From: JAWSVE01 sp033852115
GTDB taxonomy: Bacteria > Pseudomonadota > Gammaproteobacteria > Pseudomonadales > Cellvibrionaceae
Direction: 5' to 3'
NCBI GenBank assembly: GCA_033852115.1
Contig: JAWSVE010000003.1
Span: forward strand, 310,001-374,000
Length of the DNA stretch: 64,000 nt
Each line of letters starts with the position of its first letter. Positions within the stretch are counted from its first letter, which is position 1. The notes under the pieces were generated by a model. The model saw nothing but the letters and a program-made list of their open reading frames with translations. It searched no databases and had not been told where the DNA came from. Below, piece after piece: positions 25,411 to 32,866 of the stretch. The position numbers and the translations under genes are program-made.

Positions 25411-26736
25411 TTATTTACGCCCCACCGAGTAATACTGAATACCATTTGCTTGCATTCTTTCTGGCTCGTATAGGTTTCTGCCGTCAAAGACCGTAGGGGT
25501 TTTTAGATGTTTTTTGAAGGCATCATAATCTGGCGCTCTAAACTCTTGCCATTCGGTGACGATAATTAACGCATCTGCTCCTTGCAGTGCAGCTTCTTTT
25601 GTTCCTACGAGCGAAAGGTCTTCGCGTACACCGTAAATGTGTTGGCACTCATTCATCGCTTCTGGGTCAAATGCCTGCACTTTGGCACCTGCAGCCCAAA
25701 GAGACTCCATCACAACACGAGATGGTGCTTCGCGCATGTCGTCTGTATTGGGTTTAAACGCCAACCCCCAAAGAGCAAACGTTTTACCTTTGAGGTCACC
25801 CCCAAAGTGTTTTTCGACTTTCTTAAAAAGTGTGGATTTTTGGTCGTTGTTGCGATCTTCAACTGATTGTAGGATTTTGGGATCAAAATCGACAGATTTG
25901 GATGCATGGATGAGTGCTCGCACATCTTTAGGAAAGCAAGAGCCGCCGTAACCCGCGCCAGGATAGATAAAGTGGTAACCAATACGCGGATCGCTACCTA
26001 AGCCTTGACGCACTTTTTCAATATCGGCGCCCATGCGTTCTGCCAGGTTTGCAATTTCGTTCATGAAGCTAATTTTGGTCGCGAGCATGCAATTGGCGGC
26101 ATATTTGGTTAACTCAGCACTGCGTACATCCATGACCATGATTTTTTCGTGATTACGCGAGAAGGGTGCGTACAGTTCGCGCATCGCGTCTTCAGCTGCT
26201 TCCGAATCCGTGCCGATAATGATGCGATCAGGCTTCATAAAATCAGATAGCGCTGACCCCTCTTTTAAAAATTCGGGATTGGATAGGACGGTAACTTCCA
26301 CGCCCTGTGTGCCTTTTTTATTCAATACCCCTTTAATGGTCTCTTTGACTAGATCAGCTGTGCCCACGGGCACTGTGGATTTGTTAACCACAAACTTTTG
26401 CTCAGTCAGGTTTTCACCAATAGTCTCAGCGACCTTAATGACATATTTGAGATCGGCTGAACCATCGTCACCAGACGGAGTCCCCACAGCAATGAATATA
26501 ACCTTGCCATGTTGGATGGCGTCAACTGCATCAGTGGTAAAACTGAGACGACCAGCACTAACGTTTTCCTTAACCATTGGCGATAAGCCTGGCTCATAGA
26601 TTGGAATTTCTCCTTGGGTTAACTTGTCGACCTTCGCCTGATCAACATCCACACATTTAACGTGATGCCCCACCTCGGCTAGCGCCGTCGCCTGAACCAA
26701 CCCAACGTACCCTGCTCCAAATACCGTAATATTCAT
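25411..26736 (-). CDS. ugd: UDP-glucose 6-dehydrogenase
   Basis: 441 residues. Oxidises UDP-glucose to UDP-glucuronate in two NAD-dependent steps. FGAGYVGLVQATALAEVGH is the NAD-binding loop; GAGYGGSCFPKDVRALI holds the catalytic cysteine, and the C-terminal half has FKPNTDDMREAPS. The ATG at 26736 is chosen over the TTG one codon before it; AGGA precedes it. No glucuronosyl transferase or epimerase is obvious nearby, so UDP-GlcA may be used in the O-unit or in another polymer. Confidence 0.95.
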   Translation of the reverse strand: MNITVFGAGYVGLVQATALAEVGHHVKCVDVDQAKVDKLTQGEIPIYEPGLSPMVKENVSAGRLSFTTDAVDAIQHGKVIFIAVGTPSGDDGSADLKYVIKVAETIGENLTEQKFVVNKSTVPVGTADLVKETIKGVLNKKGTQGVEVTVLSNPEFLKEGSALSDFMKPDRIIIGTDSEAAEDAMRELYAPFSRNHEKIMVMDVRSAELTKYAANCMLATKISFMNEIANLAERMGADIEKVRQGLGSDPRIGYHFIYPGAGYGGSCFPKDVRALIHASKSVDFDPKILQSVEDRNNDQKSTLFKKVEKHFGGDLKGKTFALWGLAFKPNTDDMREAPSRVVMESLWAAGAKVQAFDPEAMNECQHIYGVREDLSLVGTKEAALQGADALIIVTEWQEFRAPDYDAFKKHLKTPTVFDGRNLYEPERMQANGIQYYSVGRK

Positions 26737-26758
26737 CAATATCCTGCTTTGCTTTTCC

Positions 26759-26780
26759 TATTTAAACCACTATTTAAACC
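26759..26780. repeat. Tandem 10-base direct repeat upstream of ugd
   Basis: TATTTAAACC occurs twice (26759-26768 and 26771-26780) with two bases between, a 12-base period close to one helical turn. It lies about 23 bases upstream of the ugd start. Possible operator or promoter element; no function is known to me. Confidence 0.6.
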
Positions 26781-26931
26781 GGCGAGAATGCCATAACTGT
26801 GTGACGCTTTGATGAGCGCAAACATGTCGCCAATCTATGGAGTATATGAGAAAACGATGTGGCGTTAAATGAACCTAGCCAGTTCGATTATCTACCAAAG
26901 AACATACGGTTCAGTTGTCAGACCAGCAGTC

Positions 26932-28119
26932 TCACTCTCCTTCGACACCTCTGATCGCTTTGATACTGTTCCATGTCTTGCAGCTCGGGCACAACCAATG
27001 GAGGTGATTGCCGGTAAAACCACAATGGGTACATCGATAGGTGGGCTTAGTGTCTACAAGCTGGTCAACCAACTGCTTCAGCAATGAAAGGTTATCTTTG
27101 GCTTTCTCTTTACTGTGATCGAGATAGAAATCCAGCAACTTACTGACCCCCTTAACAGAGGGGCGATCTTTTAGTTGCGACCCGATAAAGTCTGCTGCCG
27201 CTAGATCCCCCTTCGATAAACGCACCCTTTCTGTCAGCTCCAGCACGATGGAGTTGTGAGGATACTCATCTTGGAGGTGTTGTAAGAACTTTTGCAGCCC
27301 CACAAAATCACCGAGTTGTTCGTAACACTTCACAAACAAATCTAAGGCCTCCCCAAGATAATCGGCGTCTTGTTGGGGGATTTTTTTGAGAATCTTTAGC
27401 GCCTCTCGGCTATTACCTAGTTGATACTCCAACTGCCCCCACAAGAGGCTGGCACGCACCAACGATTTATCATAGTTAAGGGCCGTTTTAAGGTGCCGAC
27501 GAGCACTCAGGTAATCGTTTTTATCCAGCGCCTGTTCGGCCAACTCGCAGCAAAAATGCGCTTGTGCGCAACGCCATTTGGGCGGTATTTTACTGAAACG
27601 TTTGCCCACCAACAGTTCTACTGCATGAATCGCGTTTTGCCATTCTTTTTCATCACGGTAGATTTCAATGAGTTGTTCAAGGCTGGTGTCGCGGTGTTCA
27701 GGCGACAGTTCGACTAACTCTTGAAAGAGACGCTCAGCACGATCTAAAAGGCCCGCTTTAACGTAGTCTCTGGCTAGCTCCAGCTGAGAAAGGTGTTGCT
27801 GATCAAGGGTTAACCCAGGGCGAGCCAACAGATTTTGATGAATTCTAATCGCTCGATCAACTTCGCCTTGGCGACGAAGCATATTACCCAGCGCCAAGTG
27901 GGTTTCCAGTGTATCACTGTTAACTTCAAAGGCTTCGATAAAGGTGTCGATGGCTGCGTCTGGCTGCTCATTCAGCAACAAGTTCAGACCTTTGAAGTAG
28001 CTTTTATCGAGCGCTTGCGCCGAACGCTCTACCTGCTTCTTTGAGGCGCTTCTATAGCCTAACGCAAAACCAATAGCGATTGCTACGACAAATAGGATAA
28101 GCATTAGCAGATCTGGCAT
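26932..28119 (-). CDS. lapB: Lipopolysaccharide assembly protein B (LapB/YciM)
   Basis: 395 residues. One N-terminal membrane anchor (about residues 3-22, LLMLILFVVAIAIGFALGY), then TPR-type helical repeats across about residues 40-350, then a rubredoxin-like zinc/iron knuckle, CTHCGFTG...CPSCKTW, at the C-terminus. This is the LapB layout. In E. coli LapB controls LPS synthesis by presenting LpxC to FtsH. It is paired with lapA as usual; here it also borders the O-antigen cluster, at the position where P. aeruginosa has wzz. Confidence 0.95.
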   Translation of the reverse strand: MPDLLMLILFVVAIAIGFALGYRSASKKQVERSAQALDKSYFKGLNLLLNEQPDAAIDTFIEAFEVNSDTLETHLALGNMLRRQGEVDRAIRIHQNLLARPGLTLDQQHLSQLELARDYVKAGLLDRAERLFQELVELSPEHRDTSLEQLIEIYRDEKEWQNAIHAVELLVGKRFSKIPPKWRCAQAHFCCELAEQALDKNDYLSARRHLKTALNYDKSLVRASLLWGQLEYQLGNSREALKILKKIPQQDADYLGEALDLFVKCYEQLGDFVGLQKFLQHLQDEYPHNSIVLELTERVRLSKGDLAAADFIGSQLKDRPSVKGVSKLLDFYLDHSKEKAKDNLSLLKQLVDQLVDTKPTYRCTHCGFTGNHLHWLCPSCKTWNSIKAIRGVEGE

Positions 28120-28178
28120 CGCGCCCTAGACTCCTTTCGACAGAATGATATTGCCGAAACATTTTAACAACTGATCAT

Positions 28179-28493
28179 TTAATCTCTTGAGATAACTGAC
28201 TTTCCAGCAGATAACTTTAATTTTGCTAACTCTTGTTCTTTGTTGGCTAATTTTCTCTGCAAACCACTCGCCTTCATTCGCTGACGCCAATAACCTAGCG
28301 AGCTAATCAAATAGCCAATAACCACGCCTGTTAGTAGCATCATGAACAGCCAAGTTCCGAGATTTAAACCACCAAAACTGAACCCGGCGAATTGTGGCGT
28401 CACAAGCTGGTCATTTTCCGAAGAAACCCACCATCCTATCGACATGACGAACAGTGCCACGCAGATTGAGAATAATAATTTGAGTTTAGTCAT
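28179..28493 (-). CDS. lapA: LapA (DUF1049) inner-membrane protein
   Basis: 104 residues with two transmembrane segments (about residues 5-22 and 43-68), then a basic, helical cytoplasmic tail (RQRMKASGLQRKLANKEQELAKLK). Size, topology and position between ihfB and lapB match LapA/YciS, a partner of LapB in LPS control. Confidence 0.88.
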   Translation of the reverse strand: MTKLKLLFSICVALFVMSIGWWVSSENDQLVTPQFAGFSFGGLNLGTWLFMMLLTGVVIGYLISSLGYWRQRMKASGLQRKLANKEQELAKLKLSAGKSVISRD

Positions 28494-28612
28494 GTATCCG
28501 TATCACACACAAAAGCAAACTATCGCTTAGTCACTGAATAAACGAATGTCGATGGATCTTAGTGGAAGTCAATCGCTTTGCACAGCGCCAGCGCAGCCAA
28601 ATAGATCGTCAT

Positions 28613-28921
28613 TTAGCCAGCGGGATGCTGTTCCGCCTGGAGACTCTCATTGACTCGATCGCGCATTTCTTTGCCGGGTTTAAAATGTGGGACATATTTG
28701 CCGGTCAATTCGACCGAGTCACCCGTCTTAGGATTGCGGCCTACTCGAGGCGCACGATAATGAAGAGAGAAACTGCCAAATCCTCGGATTTCGATACGCT
28801 CGCCAGACGCAAGAATCTGTGACATATAGTCGAGGATCAACTTGACCGCCAGTTCAACATCCTTAGCTGGAAGCTGATCCTGCCGCTCTGCGATTCGCTC
28901 AATCAACTCTGATTTGGTCAT
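28613..28921 (-). CDS. ihfB: Integration host factor subunit beta
   Basis: 102 residues from the ATG at 28921 (MTKSELIERIA). An 11-codon upstream extension is open but lies outside the family and is rejected. It contains the DNA-bending arm signature with RVGRNPKTGDSVEL and the FKPGKEMRDRVN tail. Dimerises with IhfA and bends DNA at promoters and recombination sites. Standard position between rpsA and lapA. Confidence 0.97.
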   Translation of the reverse strand: MTKSELIERIAERQDQLPAKDVELAVKLILDYMSQILASGERIEIRGFGSFSLHYRAPRVGRNPKTGDSVELTGKYVPHFKPGKEMRDRVNESLQAEQHPAG

Positions 28922-29252
28922 AGTCTTTTTCCCGAAGACTGTACGCTGAAGCACGGCCTCATACCAAGCGAGAAACCGATATTCACAGCTAGCCTACTGC
29001 AAAAATTCTAGAAAGCCAAGCTATGTTACTGATTTGTTTAAAATTTTAGCCTTCCGATAACTGATTTTCTCGCTGTTTCGATCAATTGCCATCCATTTTT
29101 TGACCAAGTGCAAATTAATCGCGACCAAAGGTGCAAACCTTAACAATATCAAACAGTTACAAGAGTATAGGAAGAAAGTGCTAGAAGTTACGTTAGAGCC
29201 ACTGATGACGGGCTCCCTAGACGGCAAGAATATGTAATTAACAAACAGACAC
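28922..29252. other. Intergenic region between rpsA and ihfB
   Basis: About 330 bases including the expected ihfB promoter; I could not pick a convincing -35/-10 pair. A minus-strand frame of 87 codons spans 29021-29284 but runs through the rpsA terminator and looks like chance. Confidence 0.6.
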
Positions 29253-29277
29253 AAAAAAGGCGGCCGAAGCCGCCTTT
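29253..29277 (-). terminator. Rho-independent terminator of rpsA
   Basis: On the minus strand the stem AAAGGCGGC / GCCGCCTTT closes a TTCG tetraloop (29265-29268), with a run of T residues continuing past the stem. It lies 26 bases after the rpsA stop. Confidence 0.95.
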
Positions 29278-29303
29278 CAAACAACTCAAATGGATAACAA
29301 AGC

Positions 29304-30986
29304 TTAGTTACCTTGGCTTTCCATTTGCGCTTTAATCAAATCACCGATAGTCGCTGGTTGAGAAGACTCTTCTTGCTTAGAAGCGTGCTCTTTAACAGCG
29401 GCTTTCTCGTCATCAGAATCTTTCGCTTTGATTGACAAGATGATGCCACGGTTTTTGCGATCAACATTGGTGATTTTCGCTTCAACTTCGTCACCAACAT
29501 TCAGCGCATTGCGTGCATCTTCAACGCGATCACGGCTGATTTCAGACGCTTTCAAGGTACCTTCGATGTCTTCAGCCAAGGTGATTACTGCACCTTTCGC
29601 ATCAACTTCTTTCACTGTACCAGTAACAATTGCGCCTTTATCGTTCTCAGCAACGTAAGATGAGAATGGATCTTCGTCTAGTTGCTTGATACCTAGAGAG
29701 ATACGCTCACGCTCTGGGTCGATAGCCAAGATAACTGTTTCGATCTCATCGCCTTTCTTATATGCACGAACGGCTTCTTCGCCTGCTTCGTTCCAAGAAA
29801 TGTCAGACAAGTGAACCAGGCCATCGATACCACCGTCCAAACCAATGAAGATACCGAAATCGGTGATCGACTTGATCTTGCCAGAGATTTTCGCGCCTTT
29901 GGCGTATTCTTTACCGAATGCATCCCATGGGTTTTCTTGGCATTGCTTAACACCAAGAGAGATACGACGGCGTTCTTCGTCGATATCCAATACCATGACT
30001 TCGATATCGTCACCCACGTTAACCACTTTAGATGGGTGAATGTTTTTGTTAGTCCAATCCATTTCTGAAACGTGAACCAAACCTTCAACGCCCTCTTCCA
30101 ACTCAGCAAAGCAGCCGTAGTCAGTAAGATTGGTAACTTTAGCGGTAACACGAGTCCCTTCTGGGTAACGTGCAGTGATTTGTACCCATGGATCTTCACC
30201 CAATTGCTTGAGGCCAAGAGATACACGGTTACGCTCACGATCGAACTTCAATACTTTAACGTCGATCTCATCGCCAACATTGACGATTTCGCTTGGATGC
30301 TTGATACGCTTCCATGCCATATCAGTGATATGGAGAAGACCGTCTACGCCGCCCAAGTCAACGAAGGCACCGTAATCGGTAAGGTTCTTAACGATACCTT
30401 TAACAGCCATACCTTCTTGAAGGTTAGCCAACAACTCATCACGCTCTTCAGAGTTAGCTTGCTCAAGCACCGCACGACGTGAAACAACCACGTTGTTGCG
30501 CTTTTGGTCTAGCTTGATAACTTTAAAGTCGAGCTCTTTGCCTTCAAGGTGAGCCGTTTCGCGCACAGGGCGAACGTCAACCAATGAACCAGGCAAGAAT
30601 GCACGGATACCAGCAACGTCAACAGTGAAACCACCTTTAACCTTGCCAGAGATAATACCTTTGATAACTTCGTCTGCGGTGTTGGCTTTCTCAAGCACTT
30701 TCCACGCTTCAGCACGTTTCGCTTTTTCACGTGATAGACGAGTTTCACCGAAACCATCTTCAACAGTTTCCAAAGCAACTTGAACCTCGTCACCGACGTT
30801 TAAGCTCAATTCGCCTTTTTCGTTGAAAAATTGGTTGGCTGGGATAACACCTTCAGATTTCAGACCTGCGTGAACAGTCACCCAGTCTTTATCGATATCG
30901 ATCACAACACCGGTAACAATAGAACCGGGAATCATTTCGGTGGTTTTTAAACTTTCTTCGAAGAGTTCTGCAAAGCTTTCGCTCAT
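29304..30986 (-). CDS. rpsA: 30S ribosomal protein S1
   Basis: 560 residues from the ATG at 30986 (MSESFAELFEES); an upstream TTG would add 23 residues outside the family. Six S1 RNA-binding repeats are visible, each with the V..L.DYGxFV or similar core (for example LTDYGAFVDLGGVDGLLH, LTDYGCFAELEEGVEGLVH, ITDFGIFIGLDGGIDGLVH). Unfolds mRNA structure and docks mRNA on the 30S subunit. Lies between cmk and ihfB as in most gammaproteobacteria. Confidence 0.98.
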   Translation of the reverse strand: MSESFAELFEESLKTTEMIPGSIVTGVVIDIDKDWVTVHAGLKSEGVIPANQFFNEKGELSLNVGDEVQVALETVEDGFGETRLSREKAKRAEAWKVLEKANTADEVIKGIISGKVKGGFTVDVAGIRAFLPGSLVDVRPVRETAHLEGKELDFKVIKLDQKRNNVVVSRRAVLEQANSEERDELLANLQEGMAVKGIVKNLTDYGAFVDLGGVDGLLHITDMAWKRIKHPSEIVNVGDEIDVKVLKFDRERNRVSLGLKQLGEDPWVQITARYPEGTRVTAKVTNLTDYGCFAELEEGVEGLVHVSEMDWTNKNIHPSKVVNVGDDIEVMVLDIDEERRRISLGVKQCQENPWDAFGKEYAKGAKISGKIKSITDFGIFIGLDGGIDGLVHLSDISWNEAGEEAVRAYKKGDEIETVILAIDPERERISLGIKQLDEDPFSSYVAENDKGAIVTGTVKEVDAKGAVITLAEDIEGTLKASEISRDRVEDARNALNVGDEVEAKITNVDRKNRGIILSIKAKDSDDEKAAVKEHASKQEESSQPATIGDLIKAQMESQGN

Positions 30987-31207
30987 GGGGAGGGTACCTT
31001 TTTTCAGCCAGATCCATTCTGCCGCGGGGCCATCTTCTTTAGATGCCTCTCGCAAACGGAGTAGAACTGTTCTTCGTACGGCCAGACGTACGGGCTAATG
31101 ACACAAATCCACTGTGCGCACCTTAGACTGGCGGCACCCACAATGGGGTTTAAAAGAGATTGTTGGTACAACCTCTATTAAATAGCTTCGCTCAAGAGCT
31201 GTAGAAG

Positions 31208-31915
31208 TCAAACGGAGGCGGGTTGAATACCGCTTTTCGACGCATGATCAATCACCGCAGCTAAGACCTGTTCGATACTTAACTGGGTACTATCCAACAG
31301 CAGCGCATCATCGGCGGGTTTCAAGGGGGACGCAGCACGCTGGCTGTCTCTCTCATCCCGGGCTTGGATGTCACTAAGCAGGGCGCGGAGACTAACAGAT
31401 TCTCCCTTTTCTATCAACTGCTTATAGCGGCGCTGGGCCCGCTCCTCAGCGCTGGCGGTAAGGAAGATCTTGGCCTGAGCCTCGGGAAAGATGGTGGTGC
31501 CCATATCACGGCCATCCGCCACGAGGCCTGGTGCTTTTTGAAAGCTCTTTTGCAGGTCTAGTAATGCGCTTCGAACATCTGGCAACACCGCTACTGTTGA
31601 AGAACCTAAGCTCATTTGCTCTTTGCGAATCGCCAGGGATACATCTTCACCATCGAGCATTACCTGGGTCGACTTACCGTCGGTAATGAACTGAACATCT
31701 AGTGTGCGGGCTATGTCGGCGACCTTGGGTTCATCTTTCCAGTCCACCTGGCGGTTTAGGGCCGCCAATGCGGTTAGACGATACAACGCTCCACTATCCA
31801 ACAAATGAAAGCCGAAGTGCTTGGCGACCAATTGCGAAATAGTGCCTTTACCAGAACCACTGGGACCGTCGATGGTGATAACAGGAATAGAAGCTGAGTT
31901 GGAAGTGTTAGACAT
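31208..31915 (-). CDS. cmk: Cytidylate kinase
   Basis: 235 residues. Phosphorylates CMP and dCMP. ITIDGPSGSGKGTIS is the P-loop, DGRDMGTTIFPEA the CMP-binding segment, and RRYKQL and RDERDSQRAASPL are the LID arginines. Upstream of rpsA as usual, but the gene before it is pyrF rather than the tyrA-aroA fusion. Confidence 0.97.
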   Translation of the reverse strand: MSNTSNSASIPVITIDGPSGSGKGTISQLVAKHFGFHLLDSGALYRLTALAALNRQVDWKDEPKVADIARTLDVQFITDGKSTQVMLDGEDVSLAIRKEQMSLGSSTVAVLPDVRSALLDLQKSFQKAPGLVADGRDMGTTIFPEAQAKIFLTASAEERAQRRYKQLIEKGESVSLRALLSDIQARDERDSQRAASPLKPADDALLLDSTQLSIEQVLAAVIDHASKSGIQPASV

Positions 31916-31991
31916 GCAGTGTTTTTGAACCTAAATAGTAGTGAATATGGGCTTGAATGTGAGAGCGGCTAGATTATTCAAACGCCAACAT

Positions 31992-32690
31992 TTAATCGGC
32001 CAGACTACCGATGATCGCTTGGCACGCCGCTGCTGGGTCTGAGGCGGCAGTAATGGGCCGACCGATTACCAGAAAGTCGCTCCCGGCAGACAACGCCTCT
32101 TTGGGAGTCAACGTACGACGCTGGTCATCAGCAGTGCTTCCTGCTGGACGAATACCGGGTGTCACTAACTTGAACTCGCTACCACATTGTTCTTTTAGCT
32201 GATGCGCCTCTTGCGCCGAACAAACCACACCATCGAGCCCGCTATCTTTAGCTAATTGCGCTAGTTTTTGTACCTGCTGTTTTGGGGACAGCGTTATTCC
32301 CAGTTCTCCCAAATCTGATTCGTCCATACTGGTGAGGACCGTGACACCGATAAGTAACGGCGGCCTGTCGAATTCGTTGAGTGCTTCACGAGCTGCTTTC
32401 ATCATCCGTGACCCGCCGCTGGCATGAACATTTACCATCCAAATACCCAGCCTTGCAGCAGCGGCAACAGCTTTGGCGACGGTGTTAGGAATGTCGTGGT
32501 ATTTAAGATCAAGGAATACATCAAACCCTTTTGCTACCAATTTTTTAACCAACTCAGGCCCCGCTACAGCAAACAACTCTTTCCCCACTTTAAGGCGGAC
32601 TTTACTCGGATCGAGTTTATTCACGAGTGCAATACAGGCCTCTTCCGTTGAAAAATCTAAGGCAACTACAATGGGTTTATCAATATTCAA
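31992..32690 (-). CDS. pyrF: Orotidine 5'-phosphate decarboxylase
   Basis: 232 residues. Final step of UMP synthesis. VALDFSTEEAC holds the first catalytic Asp and FLDLKYHDIPNTV the D-x-K-x-x-D core; VTPGIRP and VIGRPIT bind phosphate. pyrF usually lies near lapB in enterobacteria; here it stands before cmk, two functions of pyrimidine metabolism side by side. Confidence 0.97.
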   Translation of the reverse strand: MNIDKPIVVALDFSTEEACIALVNKLDPSKVRLKVGKELFAVAGPELVKKLVAKGFDVFLDLKYHDIPNTVAKAVAAAARLGIWMVNVHASGGSRMMKAAREALNEFDRPPLLIGVTVLTSMDESDLGELGITLSPKQQVQKLAQLAKDSGLDGVVCSAQEAHQLKEQCGSEFKLVTPGIRPAGSTADDQRRTLTPKEALSAGSDFLVIGRPITAASDPAAACQAIIGSLAD

Positions 32691-32866
32691 ACTATCCCCC
32701 TATCTCAAAAAACACTGCTTCAACTGCCAGCTATTGTAGTGATTTCGTAGGATGAATTCAGTAATGTTTTGTGACTAGCTCAGTGTTACGCAAAGGATGA
32801 CAGCAATGAACGACTGTGAGACCCTTTCCGCCCCATAACCAACTTGCTTATAAGGGTTTAATCGAA

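Noticed and set aside
26210..26599. Plus-strand 129-codon frame opposite ugd
   Set aside because: Antisense shadow; ugd is an unmistakable full-length gene on the other strand.
29021..29284. Minus-strand 87-codon frame between rpsA and ihfB
   Set aside because: It starts inside the rpsA terminator hairpin, has no ribosome site, and its translation shows no domain or natural composition.
30072..30482. Plus-strand 136-codon frame opposite rpsA
   Set aside because: Shadow of a highly codon-biased ribosomal gene; no start signals or homology.
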